Shown here piece by piece: positions 33,405 to 42,045 of a DNA stretch of 64,000 nt; the stretch's first letter is position 1, and every line of letters starts with the position of its first letter. The notes beneath the pieces are model-generated. The model ran no database searches and had not been told where the DNA came from. It saw only the letters and a list, made by a program, of their open reading frames with translations. A program made the translations under genes and the position numbers. The stretch comes from Acidobacteriota bacterium (GTDB lineage Bacteria > Acidobacteriota > Thermoanaerobaculia > Thermoanaerobaculales > Thermoanaerobaculaceae). The stretch spans positions 84,508 to 148,507 of the forward strand of contig JACQZW010000025.1 of NCBI GenBank assembly GCA_016213675.1, written 5' to 3'.

Positions 33405-35138
33405 GTGAAGCCGCTCACCGAGGAGTACCCGCTCTACCCCGTCGAGCCGATCGCGAACCTGCAGGACCTGCTGCGCGTCGTGGTGCGACGCCACGGCGAC
33501 AAGCTGGCGATCGAGGACCTCAACGACACGCCGATCCACCGGCTCACCTACGCCGAGCTGCTCGACCGGGTGGTCCGCTTCGGCCGCGCGCTGCGACGGG
33601 CCGGGCTCGGCCCGCGCGACCACGTCGCGGTGATCGGCGAGAACCGCGTCCAGTGGGCGGTCGCCTACCTCGCCGCCGTGACCTTCGACCTGGTCGTCGT
33701 GCCGATCGACAAGAGCCTGCAGGAGAACGAGATCGTCACCGTGCTCCACGCCTCCGACGCGAAGGCCGTGGTGTACTCGGAGGCGTTCCGCGACACCATC
33801 CTGTCGCACGCCAACTCGGTCCGCGGCCTCAAGGTGCTCGTCGACATGGACCTGCCGGCGCGCGACGGGCGCGCATTGTCGATGCCGGAGATGGTCGCCG
33901 CCGAGCGCGACCCGCTCGGGGCGGACCCGTTCCCGCCGGTCGACCCCGACGCCGTCGCGATCATCGTCTTCACCTCGGGCTCGATGGGCAGGGCCAAGGG
34001 CGTGATGCTGTCGCAGGGCAACATCGCGGCGAACCTCATGGGCATGCTGTCGATGATCGAGCTGCTGCCCGAGGACCGCTTCCTCTCGGTGCTGCCGATG
34101 CACCACACCTACGAGTGCACTTGCGGGCTGCTCTGCCCGCTCTTTTCGGGCTCCTCGGTGCACTTCGCGCGGTCGCTGAAGACCGTCGTCGAGGACCTCC
34201 AGAAGGTGCGCGCGACGATCCTCCTCGGCGTGCCGATGCTGTACGAGAAGATGTTCAAGCGGATCAGCGCGGCGCTCGAGGAGAAGCCGCTGGCGGCGAT
34301 GCTCGTCAAGGTGCTGCGCGGCGCGGCGACGACCGGCGAGGCGCTCGGCTTCGAGGGGCTGCGGCGGAAGCTGTTCAAGACCGTCCACGCGAAGTTCGGC
34401 GGCGCGATCCGGATCTTCATCGTCGGCGGCGCGGCGCCGGACCCGGCGATCGCCGGCGGGCTGCGCAGCCTCGGGTTCACGCTCATCCAGGGCTACGGTC
34501 TCACCGAGACCTCGCCGATCCTCGCCCTCAACCGGCTGCGCAAGTTCCGCGACGACGCGGCCGGCGTGCCGCTGCCGAACGTCGAGATCAAGATCGTCGC
34601 GCCCGACACCGAGGGGCGCGGCGAGATCGTCGCCCGCGGGCCGTCGGTGATGCTCGGCTACTACAAGAACGAGGAGGCGAGCCGCGAGGTGCTCGAGGAC
34701 GGCTGGTTCTACACCGGCGACACCGGCTACTTCGACGCCGACGGCTTCCTCCACGTCGCCGGACGGAAGAAGAACGTCATCGTCGGGCGGAGCGGCAAGA
34801 ACGTCTACCCCGAGGAGCTCGAGGACCTCGTCAAGCGCATCCCCTACGTGCTCGAGTGCGTCGTCTACGGCAACCGGCGGCCCGACGGCGACGAGGAGAT
34901 CGCGGTGACGATCGTCCCCAACGCCGAGGAGTTCGTCGCCTACGCGCAGCGCAGCTTCGTCGAGGTGACGCCGGAGCTGATCGACACGATGCTCAACAAG
35001 GAGATCCGCGCGCTCAACCGGAAGCTGCCGAACTACAAGCAGATCCGCCGCGTCGAGGTGCGCGACACCGAGTTCGCCAAGACCACGACGCAGAAGATCA
35101 AGCGCCACCTCGTCCACCACGAGACGCCGCCGGCCTGA
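33405..35138 (+). CDS. Long-chain acyl-CoA synthetase (AMP-binding, ANL family)
   Basis: A 577-residue adenylate-forming ligase activating fatty acids to acyl-CoA via acyl-AMP. The ATP-binding motif is present as FTSGSMGRAKGVMLSQGN (about 187). QGYGLTETSPI follows near 363, then YTGDTGYFDADGFLHVAGRKK (the motif spans about 437-457) with the hinge aspartate, and SGKNVYPEELE with the C-terminal catalytic region. Overall it resembles FadD15-like bacterial enzymes. The GTG at 33405 follows GGGAGGT. It stands alone; no beta-oxidation gene is adjacent. Confidence 0.9.
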   Translation: MKPLTEEYPLYPVEPIANLQDLLRVVVRRHGDKLAIEDLNDTPIHRLTYAELLDRVVRFGRALRRAGLGPRDHVAVIGENRVQWAVAYLAAVTFDLVVVPIDKSLQENEIVTVLHASDAKAVVYSEAFRDTILSHANSVRGLKVLVDMDLPARDGRALSMPEMVAAERDPLGADPFPPVDPDAVAIIVFTSGSMGRAKGVMLSQGNIAANLMGMLSMIELLPEDRFLSVLPMHHTYECTCGLLCPLFSGSSVHFARSLKTVVEDLQKVRATILLGVPMLYEKMFKRISAALEEKPLAAMLVKVLRGAATTGEALGFEGLRRKLFKTVHAKFGGAIRIFIVGGAAPDPAIAGGLRSLGFTLIQGYGLTETSPILALNRLRKFRDDAAGVPLPNVEIKIVAPDTEGRGEIVARGPSVMLGYYKNEEASREVLEDGWFYTGDTGYFDADGFLHVAGRKKNVIVGRSGKNVYPEELEDLVKRIPYVLECVVYGNRRPDGDEEIAVTIVPNAEEFVAYAQRSFVEVTPELIDTMLNKEIRALNRKLPNYKQIRRVEVRDTEFAKTTTQKIKRHLVHHETPPA

Positions 35139-35173
35139 GAAGAAGGGGGACAGGGGACAGCCCCCCACCCTCC

Positions 35174-35428
35174 GTCATCCTGAGGAGGAGCGCAGCGACG
35201 ACGAAGGACCCCGAGGCGCCTGAGGTCGACTCAGACGTGCATGGTGGCGCTCCAGGCGCGCCGGGATCGCGCGGAGGGATGGGCGGGTGGCGCGACGCGG
35301 GCTGCAGGGCCAAGGCCGGAACCCGATGGCGGCCGGGTGGCGGGTCGCAGGCCCGGTCGCCGCAAATGACGCGGTGCTCCCGCATCCTTCACTCCCCTTC
35401 GCTCTCGCTCAGGGGCGTTCAGGATGAC
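35174..35428. repeat. Inverted-repeat element, about 255 bp
   Basis: Bounded by perfect 10-bp terminal inverted repeats GTCATCCTGA (35174-35183) and TCAGGATGAC (35419-35428). It contains CCGAGGCGCCTGA, shared with the element near 61.9 kb. No transposase is encoded, so it is like a miniature or REP-type element. Its right end lies in the 3' end of the YciI-like gene. Confidence 0.6.
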
Positions 35429-35741
35429 AGCGGCGTCGATCGGATGACCGGCTCGGGCCGAGGAAGGGCGCGAAGCCGTCGGCGTGGGAGAGGCAGTCGA
35501 ACTCGATCACGTCGTGCACGGCGACGCCGGCGAGCGCGTAGGGATCGGCGGCGCACATCGCCTCGACCGCGCGGCGGTCGCCGGAGCGGGCGAGCAGCAC
35601 GCCGCCGGTGCGGTCGACGCGCGGCCCGGAGCAGACGAGCAGGCCCGCCCGGTACTGCTCTTGCAAGAAGGCCCGATGCTCCGGGCGGACCGCGTCGACC
35701 TCGTCGATCGGGCGGGTGTAGAGGATGAGGACCAGGAACAC
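35409..35741 (-). CDS. YciI-like (YCII) domain protein
   Basis: A 110-residue ferredoxin-fold-like protein of the YCII family (FLVLILYTRP, EHRAFLQEQYRAGLLVCSGP, then DPYALAGVAVHDVIEFD). Family members act as small hydrolase- or muconolactone-isomerase-like proteins; substrate here is unknown. The GTG at 35741 starts 2 nt after the PAS gene's stop, so the two are cotranscribed. The last 10 or so residues come from the end of the inverted-repeat element, which suggests the C-terminus was altered by its insertion. Confidence 0.75.
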   Translation of the reverse strand: MFLVLILYTRPIDEVDAVRPEHRAFLQEQYRAGLLVCSGPRVDRTGGVLLARSGDRRAVEAMCAADPYALAGVAVHDVIEFDCLSHADGFAPFLGPSRSSDRRRCHPERP

Positions 35742-35743
35742 GG

Positions 35744-36088
35744 TCAGCCCCGGTCGAAGTGCGGCAGCTCGTCGGGGATCGGGACCGACAGCTCGACGAT
35801 GCCGGCGAAGACGCCGTCGCGGTACCACGGCATCTGGTGGATCATCTTCCGCTGGCCGTTCTTGGCGATCGTGTAGTGGTTGGGCTGCTGCCGTTCGTAG
35901 AGCTCGACAGTCCTGGTCCGGGCGGGCTCGGGGTGGCAGTCGAACACGCTGGAGCCGATCAGCGCCGCGCCCCCGTCGGCGGCGAACGTCTCGATCGCCC
36001 GGGCGTTCAGGCCGATGATCGTGCCCTCGTCGTCGGTCACGGTGATTGCTGCCCTGAGCTCATCGGTCCAGTGATGGGAATCCGCCAT
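35744..36088 (-). CDS. Single-domain PAS protein
   Basis: A 114-residue stand-alone PAS sensor domain (AITVTDDEGTIIGLNARAIE, then SVFDCHPEPARTRTVELYE). It has no output domain, so it must work as a partner of another protein. YERQQPNHYTIAKNGQRKMIH resembles PAS modules that bind haem or small ligands, but I cannot name a cofactor. The ATG at 36088 follows GAGGTGG; an upstream ATG at 36109 is less likely. It lies directly before the YciI-like gene. Confidence 0.75.
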   Translation of the reverse strand: MADSHHWTDELRAAITVTDDEGTIIGLNARAIETFAADGGAALIGSSVFDCHPEPARTRTVELYERQQPNHYTIAKNGQRKMIHQMPWYRDGVFAGIVELSVPIPDELPHFDRG

Positions 36089-36191
36089 CGTCCACCTCGC
36101 GGCGCGCATGGTAGCGCGGCAGCAAGTACCCGACGGATGAGACGGCGGCCGCCCACCGGGCGGCCGCCGGGTCTATGGGGAGTCCGCTGCG

Positions 36192-37016
36192 TCAACGCCG
36201 CCAGGCCGAGGGCTCGGGGCAGTAGCCGTCGAAGCCGCGCGCCCGCTCGCGCCGCTCCAGCGGTGAGGGATGGCGCCACTCCGGCAGCAAGCCGAGCTTG
36301 ACGAGCTGCGGGCGGAACTCGTAGCGGAGGCGGACCACCGCGGCCGGGGACTTCTCGAGCTCGAGGCTGACTCGCTGAACGTGGTGGTCGGTGCGGTCGC
36401 CGATCCCGGTGGCGGCGTACTCGTCCGAGAGGGCGCCCTCGTTCCCGAGCGACTTCTCGGCGGCCCCGGCCTGCGGCGCGGGCGCCGCGTCGGAACGCGA
36501 CTCGCCGCGGGCGCCGCCCTCGTGGTCGCGACCCTTGCCGTGATCCGGCCAGATCCGCACCGGGGGCCGGACGACCCGCTCGCGGTAGAACACCGCCTCG
36601 ATGACGCCGAGGTTGTCGGTCTCGCCGAGCCAGGCGCCGTACGAGGAGCGCTCGCCGGTGAAGAAGAAGCGGCGGGCCTCGCTGCCGTTGACCTGCCACC
36701 CCTCGATCTCGACGGTCTCGTAGGGGCCGAGCACCCACTTCGAGGCGGTTGCAGCCTCGCCGTGCTTCGCGTCGATGGTGTTGAGGCCGTCCACCGAGAG
36801 CGCGACGGCGACCCGGGTGGGGAGCGGGTTGGTCAGGCGCAGCGCGTACTCGCGGCCCTTGAGCGCCTCGACGTAGACGTTGCCGCGGCCGTGGAGCTCG
36901 GGCCGCGGCGCGCCGTTGACGAGGACCTCGAGACCGAATCCGTCGCGGTGGGCCGCGGTGGCGGGGATCGCCGCGCTGGCGGCGAGGAGCAGGGTTGCGA
37001 GCTTGCGAGTGTTCAT
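36192..37016 (-). CDS. Secreted hypothetical protein of ECF cassette 1
   Basis: A 274-residue exported protein with a signal peptide (LATLLLAASAAIPATAAH). The central part (FGLEVLVNGAPRPELHGRGN, ALRLTNPLPTRVAVALSVDG) looks like beta-rich domains of surface proteins, and the C-terminal part is rich in charged residues. Nothing more specific is recognised. The ATG at 37016 follows GGGAGGGCACC. It lies 145 nt downstream of the anti-sigma gene and could be a target or accessory of that system. Confidence 0.65.
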   Translation of the reverse strand: MNTRKLATLLLAASAAIPATAAHRDGFGLEVLVNGAPRPELHGRGNVYVEALKGREYALRLTNPLPTRVAVALSVDGLNTIDAKHGEAATASKWVLGPYETVEIEGWQVNGSEARRFFFTGERSSYGAWLGETDNLGVIEAVFYRERVVRPPVRIWPDHGKGRDHEGGARGESRSDAAPAPQAGAAEKSLGNEGALSDEYAATGIGDRTDHHVQRVSLELEKSPAAVVRLRYEFRPQLVKLGLLPEWRHPSPLERRERARGFDGYCPEPSAWRR

Positions 37017-37085
37017 GGTGCCCTCCCTTCTGCTCCGTTGGACCGGGCGCCCACACGAAGGTTCCCTCGGGTGGGTGGGGGTGTT

Positions 37086-37165
37086 GCGGCCGCCCGCCGG
37101 GCGGCCGGTTTCTAGCGCGTGGCGTTTGCAGGTCCGAAGACGGCCGGCCGGCGGCCGGCCGCTAC
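37086..37165. repeat. GC-rich palindromic repeat, copy A
   Basis: Starts with GCGGCCGCCCGCCGGGCGGC followed by CGGTTTCT, and closely matches 41659-41727 along its length. A shorter related palindrome lies at about 36145-36166. It sits across the anti-sigma gene's stop codon. Confidence 0.55.
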
Positions 37166-38241
37166 GGGTCGGCGCGGGTGAGGCGGTAGCGGCCCGGCGG
37201 CAGGCGCATGTCGCGCAGCCGGGCGGCGAGGACGTCGGCCCGGGCCTTGTCCCGGCCGCGGTCGCCGGCCACGGTGACGGCACCGTCGTGCGCGACGTCG
37301 AGCACGATCGCCTCGCCCGGCCCCGGCGCGAGGTCGTCGGTGAGCCAGAAGGCGACCCGGCCGGGAGCGTCGAGGCGGGTCGCGACGCAGGCCAGCACGG
37401 GTCGCTCGCGCTTGATGTCGCAGATCTTCGACTTTGCCGCCCCGAGTACGGGCATCCCGGTGTCGGAGGACGCCGGGGCACCCGTCGCGGCGGCCTGGTC
37501 GCGGCTCGCCTCGACCGTCTGGCTCCCGGCCGTGACGCGGAGCTCCTCCGCGTAGATGCGCTCGTCTTTGGCGGCCTGCTCGCCCTCGGCGCGCGCGCGT
37601 TCGGCGTCGGCCTCGACAGGCGCAACGCTCGCCGGCGCCGGCACGCCTCCCATCACCCCGGCCGCGCCGCCGTCCGCCACCGGTTCGGCCGCGGCGACGA
37701 CCGCGGCGGTCGGCGGCGGCGCGCCGCGGAGTCCCTTGGGAGACTGGCGCGACGCGGCGCGAGGCGGTACGGCCGGCGCCTCGTTCACGGGTGCCTCGGC
37801 TCCGGGCATCGCGCGCTCGCGTCGCTGCTCCTCGCCCAGAGAACGTTTCTCGAAGTCGTGACTCACCTGGGGTGCGGCCTTCACGGCCACCAGGGCCTCG
37901 CCGGGCTGCCGGCTCATCCGGCCCTGCCACAGGCCCCACCCGGCGAGGGTCACGCCGAGCAGGACCGCGAGCGCCTGGCCGGCCCACGCCCAGCGCGGGA
38001 CGCGCGCCCACCAGGCCTCGCGCTGCGGCGACTTCGCGTCGGCGCGCACGTGCGCCATCACCCGGGCATGGAGGAACGGCGGGGGCGCCTCCTCGCCCAT
38101 GGCCTGCAGCTCGCTGCGCACCGCCTGCCAGCTCTCCGCGGCGCGCGCGCACGACGGGCAGCCCTGGACGTGGGCGCGGGCCTCGGGGGAGGCGGCCCGG
38201 CCGGACTCGTCCAGCTCGCGCAGGAACTCCTCGCATCTCAT
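37162..38241 (-). CDS. Anti-sigma factor (zinc-finger, membrane-spanning)
   Basis: A 359-residue protein. The N-terminus has a ZAS-type zinc-binding set (Cys3, His24, Cys28, Cys31 in HVQGCPSC), which binds the ECF sigma factor. A membrane segment follows at about residues 85-105 (WAWAGQALAVLLGVTLAGWG). The long alanine/proline/glutamate-rich extracytoplasmic region ends in a compact domain (CDIKRERPVLACVATRLDA, then LPPGRYRLTRADP). The ATG at 38241 overlaps the sigma gene's stop codon by ATGA; a GTG at 38247 is the alternative. The pairing with the sigma factor is typical of surface-stress control. Confidence 0.85.
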   Translation of the reverse strand: MRCEEFLRELDESGRAASPEARAHVQGCPSCARAAESWQAVRSELQAMGEEAPPPFLHARVMAHVRADAKSPQREAWWARVPRWAWAGQALAVLLGVTLAGWGLWQGRMSRQPGEALVAVKAAPQVSHDFEKRSLGEEQRRERAMPGAEAPVNEAPAVPPRAASRQSPKGLRGAPPPTAAVVAAAEPVADGGAAGVMGGVPAPASVAPVEADAERARAEGEQAAKDERIYAEELRVTAGSQTVEASRDQAAATGAPASSDTGMPVLGAAKSKICDIKRERPVLACVATRLDAPGRVAFWLTDDLAPGPGEAIVLDVAHDGAVTVAGDRGRDKARADVLAARLRDMRLPPGRYRLTRADP

Positions 38242-38858
38242 GGCCACACCCCCTCGAGCAGCCCGCGCAGCGCCTCCCGCGCCCGCGCCAGCCGCGACTT
38301 CACGGTGCCGAGCCGGCAGCCGAGCGTCGCCGTCAGCTCGTCGTAGGAAAGCCCCTGCATCTCGTGCAGGAGCAGGATCTCGCGGTGCTCCGGCGATAGC
38401 GCCGCGAGGGCGCGCTCCAGGGCGCGGCGCAGCTCAGTGCCGCGGGCCGTCGCGTCCGGCCCCGGCGCCGGGTCGGGGAGCGGCAGCTCGACCGCCTCGC
38501 CGGTCGCCGCGTCCTCGGAGACGAGCGGGACGGCGGCGCGCCGGGCTCGCACCTCGACGCTGACGAGCCGGTTGCGGCAGACGTTGATGGCGATCCCGGT
38601 CAGCCAGGTGCGGAACGTGGCGTCGCCGCGGAACGAGGCGAGCGAGCGGAACACCCGGAGGAACGTCTCCTGGGCCGCGTCGAGGGCGTCCTCGCGGTTG
38701 CCGAGCATCCGCCAGGCGAGGTTGAACACCTCGCGCTCGTGCCGGCTGACCAGCGCTTCGAAGGCCGCCTCGTCGCCGTCGCGGGCGCGCGCCACCGCCG
38801 CCGCATCCTGGTCGGTGACCGCGGTCGCGCGCCGTGCGATGACGGCCCAGAGGAGCAT
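38238..38858 (-). CDS. ECF sigma factor, cassette 1
   Basis: A sigma-70 family extracytoplasmic-function factor of about 206 residues. Region 2 is clear (DGDEAAFEALVSRHEREVFN, NREDALDAAQETFLRVFRSL) and region 4 follows (LSPEHREILLLHEMQGLSYD, ELTATLGCRLGTVKSRLARA). The ATG at 38858 is preferred; a GTG at 38888 would add 10 residues, and neither has a good ribosome site. The stop codon overlaps the anti-sigma gene, so the pair is translationally coupled. The promoter it recognises cannot be read. Confidence 0.9.
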   Translation of the reverse strand: MLLWAVIARRATAVTDQDAAAVARARDGDEAAFEALVSRHEREVFNLAWRMLGNREDALDAAQETFLRVFRSLASFRGDATFRTWLTGIAINVCRNRLVSVEVRARRAAVPLVSEDAATGEAVELPLPDPAPGPDATARGTELRRALERALAALSPEHREILLLHEMQGLSYDELTATLGCRLGTVKSRLARAREALRGLLEGVWP

Positions 38859-38944
38859 GCGAGAAGGATAGGTCAGTGTGTCGTCCACGGGAAACCCCGC
38901 CGGTGGGTGAGACCGGCGGGGCTCGCGAATGTTCCGGTGGAGGG

Positions 38945-39775
38945 CTAGGAGAGCTTGAAAGATATCGTGATCGTGTAGTCGAAGGCCACGGGGGTGCCCT
39001 TCTGGTCCTTACCCGGCTCAAAGCGCCACGCCGCGAAGGCCTCCGTCGCGGCCTTGGAGAGGTCGTCGTCGGGCGACTCGACCACCCGGATGTTCGAGAC
39101 CGCGCCGTCGACACCGATGGTCCCGCGCAGCACCACGATCCCGGTGACCTTCGCCTGGCGCGCCGCCTCGGGGTAGACCGGGGCCGTCCTGTTGATCAGC
39201 TTCGGCAGGATGAAGTCCTTCTGGGCCCGGGCGAGGCCCTCGTCGTCGGCGGTCCAGGGGCCCAGGAGCAGGAAGAGATAGGGCGCGGCCTCCCCGTCGC
39301 GGCTGCCGATGGTGGCCCAGGTCCCCCGGGCCACCTTGACCGTCGGCTGCGCCACGACCTTGCCCTGCTCGAGGAAGCGGACCTCGTAGGACGCGTGCTC
39401 GCCGTCGACCTCGCGCAGGACGATGGCTGCCTCGATGTCCGGGGCGACGAGCGGCAGGCGGTGCTCCTTCCCGAGTGTCAGGTCCAGCAGCTCGCGCTTC
39501 TCGGTGGCGAGCCACTCGAGGCGGTAGGTGTCGCGGAGCTTGCGGTACATGGAGGTGTAGCCGTTTCCGGACGCGGCCGAAGACTGCGGGCCGGCCAGGA
39601 TGACCGTGCCGGGCACGATGTCGACGGTCGGGTGCTCGCCCTGGGGCAGGACGGGCTGGCCCACGAGCAGGATGACGGTGGTCTTGAGGGTGGGCTCCGC
39701 GGCGAGGAGCGGAACCGCGAGGAGGAGCGGTTGGGCAACGAGGAGGGCAAGCAGCGCACAGCGGACGGGGTTCAT
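38945..39775 (-). CDS. Secreted TonB C-terminal-domain protein
   Basis: A 276-residue protein with a signal peptide (ALLALLVAQPLLLAVPLLAA). The C-terminal domain (APVYPEAARQAKVTGIVVLR, AFAAWRFEPGKDQKG) is the TonB fold that contacts outer-membrane receptors. Unlike true TonB it lacks a proline-rich spacer, so it is probably a free periplasmic variant. The ATG at 39775 overlaps the preceding small membrane gene by ATGA. It ends ECF cassette 2. Confidence 0.8.
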   Translation of the reverse strand: MNPVRCALLALLVAQPLLLAVPLLAAEPTLKTTVILLVGQPVLPQGEHPTVDIVPGTVILAGPQSSAASGNGYTSMYRKLRDTYRLEWLATEKRELLDLTLGKEHRLPLVAPDIEAAIVLREVDGEHASYEVRFLEQGKVVAQPTVKVARGTWATIGSRDGEAAPYLFLLLGPWTADDEGLARAQKDFILPKLINRTAPVYPEAARQAKVTGIVVLRGTIGVDGAVSNIRVVESPDDDLSKAATEAFAAWRFEPGKDQKGTPVAFDYTITISFKLS

Positions 39776-40125
39776 GACGGTTCTCCCTTCTGCGAGCCAA
39801 GCTGGCTCAGGACGAAGTACACGGGGGTTTCGGCGTCGATCCAGAACACCATGACGTTCTCGGGCAGCGCCGGCGTGGCCATCGCCGTCGCGCCAGGGAC
39901 CGCGACGCGCTCGCGCGCGCCGTACCACGAGCCGAAGAAGACCAGGACGAGGACGGCCGCGGCCGCGGCCATCCTCCGCCAGGGGAACGGCTCGGACCGC
40001 TCGGGGAGCGCCGCCAGGACCCGCCGGGCGGCGCGTCCCGGGTCGCGGGCCGGCTGGCGGTCGCTCCAGGTGCGGAAAGCCGCGTCGAAGCGATCGCGGT
40101 CGTTGTCGGGACCGGAGCTGCTCAT
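39772..40125 (-). CDS. Small membrane protein, possible anti-sigma factor
   Basis: A 117-residue protein with one membrane segment (MAAAAAVLVLVFFGSWYGA, about residues 52-70). The N-terminal cytoplasmic part is charged (NDRDRFDAAFRTWSDRQPAR) with no zinc motif. Its start overlaps the sigma gene's stop by ATGA, after an AAAGGAGGTACGA site. The position matches that of an anti-sigma factor, which is inferred. Its own stop overlaps the TonB-like gene. Confidence 0.7.
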   Translation of the reverse strand: MSSSGPDNDRDRFDAAFRTWSDRQPARDPGRAARRVLAALPERSEPFPWRRMAAAAAVLVLVFFGSWYGARERVAVPGATAMATPALPENVMVFWIDAETPVYFVLSQLGSQKGEPS

Positions 40126-40634
40126 TTCGTACCTCCTTTGACGATGACGGCGACGCGCTCGCGCGCCCGCCGCCGATGGGCCCGCACCGAGCCGGCGGTG
40201 ATCCCGAGCCGCACCGCGATCTCGGCGTCGGTCATGCCCTCGACCACGGTCAGGTGGAGCACCGCCCGCTGGCGCGGCGCGAGCCGGGAGAGCACCTCCC
40301 AGACCGCGATGCCGTCGGCCGGGTCGGGCGCGTGGCTGCGCTCCGGGACGCTGTCGAAGGTCAGGAAGCGGCGCAGGAAGCCGGCCCGGCGGAGACAGCG
40401 GCGGACCACGATGCGCGTCGTCCAGGCGCCGAAGTGGTCGGCGTCGGCGAGCTGCGGGAGCCGCCGCCAGGCGACGACCAGCGAGTCCTGCACGACGTCC
40501 TCGGCCTCGAGGTCGCCGACCACCGAGCGGGCCAGGCGGACCAGGCGGCACCAGTGCCGCTCGACGAGCGCCCCGTACGCCTCCCGCTCCCCGCGCCGGG
40601 CCGCCTCCACCAGGTGTGTCTCGCCGGTGTTCAC
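40122..40634 (-). CDS. ECF sigma factor, cassette 2
   Basis: A 170-residue ECF factor. Region 2 (YGALVERHWCRLVRLARSVV, EDVVQDSLVVAWRRLPQL) and region 4 (LAPRQRAVLHLTVVEGMTDA, EIAVRLGITAGSVRAHRRRA) are both clear. The GTG at 40634 is chosen because AGGGGC precedes it; the frame also runs upstream into unrelated antisense sequence. It leads a three-gene ATGA-overlapped cassette with a membrane protein and a TonB-like protein. Confidence 0.88.
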   Translation of the reverse strand: MNTGETHLVEAARRGEREAYGALVERHWCRLVRLARSVVGDLEAEDVVQDSLVVAWRRLPQLADADHFGAWTTRIVVRRCLRRAGFLRRFLTFDSVPERSHAPDPADGIAVWEVLSRLAPRQRAVLHLTVVEGMTDAEIAVRLGITAGSVRAHRRRARERVAVIVKGGTK

Positions 40635-40795
40635 GCCCCTAAGAGTCCTCCACCCGGCCGTTCCGTGTACATCCCCCAGGATCGCGACTTCGCTCACGTT
40701 GGATGGAATCGCTGGAGGGCTACCATGGGTTTCAGGAACGCCGGCCCTGCGGGTGCGCGTGAAGGCGCAGCTCACCTGGCCGGAAGGGAGATGCC

Positions 40796-41584
40796 ATGAA
40801 GAGATTCGCCCTCGCACTCGTGCTTGCCCTCGCCGCCTCCGCGGTCGCCGCGCTGGCGCAGGCGCCCGAACCGACTGCCACGCCGACACCGGTGCCCGAC
40901 CCGATTGCCGTGGCCGTCGGACAGGCCGACGCAAAGCTGCTTGGATACAAGACCTCGGAAGCCCGGACCGCCCTCGGTGCCGTGGCCGGCCAGGCTGCCA
41001 CCGACGCCCGCGTCGCACTCGCGCTCGGCCGCGTCCTCGAGCAGGAGAAGAAGTACGCCGAAGCCGTGACCCAGCTCCGCAAGGCCGCCGAGCTCGCCGG
41101 CAGCGACCCTGCCGCCTACGTCTACCTCGGCGACGCCTACGTGCGCCTGAAGAAGCAAGCCGACGCCGACGCCGCATTCCGCAAGGCCGTCGAAGTGGCG
41201 CAGGCCGCGGCCACGGCCGCGCCCGACAACGCCTCCGCCGCCTACTGGCTCGGCGTGGCTCAGCAGCGCGCCCGCCAGTTCGACGCGGCGGCGATCAACC
41301 TGGAGAAGTCGCGCACCTTGCAGCCGGGTGGCGCCGTCACGCTTCTCCAACTCGGGATGACCCGCGCCTACCAGCAGAAGTGGGCCGACGCCGTCGACCT
41401 CCTGACCAGGGCCATCGAGACCGATTCCGGGTTGGCCTATGCCTACTACTACCGGGGCATCGCCCAGGAGAAGCTCGGCAAGAAGGACCAGCTCGTCCTC
41501 GACATGGACCGCTTCTTGAAGCTCGCCCCCACCGCGCCCGAGGCCGAGCGCGCCGCCGCCGTCGTCAAGGCCGCGAGAAGGTAA
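40796..41584 (+). CDS. Secreted TPR-repeat protein
   Basis: A 262-residue protein with a signal peptide (FALALVLALAASAVAALA) followed by a threonine/proline linker (PEPTATPTPVPDP). It then has about five tetratricopeptide repeats, among them ALALGRVLEQEKKYAEAVTQ, AYVYLGDAYVRLKKQADADA and AYYYRGIAQEKLGKKDQLVL. TPR arrays hold protein partners, here in the periplasm. The ATG at 40796 follows GGAAGGGAGATGCC. It is divergent from ECF cassette 2 (160 nt) and convergent with the Tam fusion. Confidence 0.85.
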   Translation: MKRFALALVLALAASAVAALAQAPEPTATPTPVPDPIAVAVGQADAKLLGYKTSEARTALGAVAGQAATDARVALALGRVLEQEKKYAEAVTQLRKAAELAGSDPAAYVYLGDAYVRLKKQADADAAFRKAVEVAQAAATAAPDNASAAYWLGVAQQRARQFDAAAINLEKSRTLQPGGAVTLLQLGMTRAYQQKWADAVDLLTRAIETDSGLAYAYYYRGIAQEKLGKKDQLVLDMDRFLKLAPTAPEAERAAAVVKAARR

Positions 41585-41592
41585 GGGACGGC

Positions 41593-41651
41593 TTGAGGCT
41601 TGAGGCGTGGGGCCTGGGGCTTGAGGCCTGGGGCTCGAGACCTGAGGCTTG
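41593..41651. repeat. Tandem GCTTGAGGCCTGGGG-like repeat
   Basis: Four imperfect copies of a 14-16 nt unit (GGCTTGAGGCCTGGGG and variants) directly follow the TPR gene. No coding role. Confidence 0.6.
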
Positions 41652-41658
41652 TGATGTA

Positions 41659-41727
41659 GCGGCCGCCCGCCGGGCGGCCGGTTTCTTGTGCGGCGCGCCT
41701 GCGTGTCCGGCGACGGCCGGTCGCCAC
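41659..41727 (+). repeat. GC-rich palindromic repeat, copy B, possible terminator
   Basis: GGCCGCCC-GCC-GGGCGGCC followed by GGTTTCTT resembles a terminator for the TPR gene. The same sequence with its flank (GTCCG, GACGGCCGG) occurs at 37086-37165, so it is a dispersed element that may be used as a terminator. Confidence 0.6.
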
Positions 41728-41788
41728 GAACGACACGGTTCTGCGGGCCGCGCTCAGGCCCTTGCCACAAGTCGAACATCGAAGAACC

Positions 41789-41814
41789 GGGGGCTGGTGG
41801 GAGGGTGGGTGGGG
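41789..41814 (+). other. Canonical G-quadruplex motif
   Basis: Five runs of three to five guanines with short loops (GGGGG, GGG, GGG, GGG, GGGG) on the plus strand, in the gap between the convergent TPR and Tam genes. The remaining 41728-42045 sequence is G-rich and I see no gene in it. Confidence 0.5.
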
Positions 41815-42045
41815 TGTGATGGAGGCGAGATCCGCGAGCGGGAATTCACTTCCCGCGAGCGAGGGCGTCGAGGAACAGGTGGGGAACGCCGGTTTGACCG
41901 GGGCAGAACCGGGCGCTGGCCGATGGGTGGTTGGGGTGTGTCGGTGGTGAGAGCGGCGAGCGACCGGCTTCGCCGGCGCTCGCCGGGGGGCTCGGGGGGC
42001 AAGGGCGCGGAGGTGTGGGTGGGGGCGCCCGGCCCCCCGCTCTAA

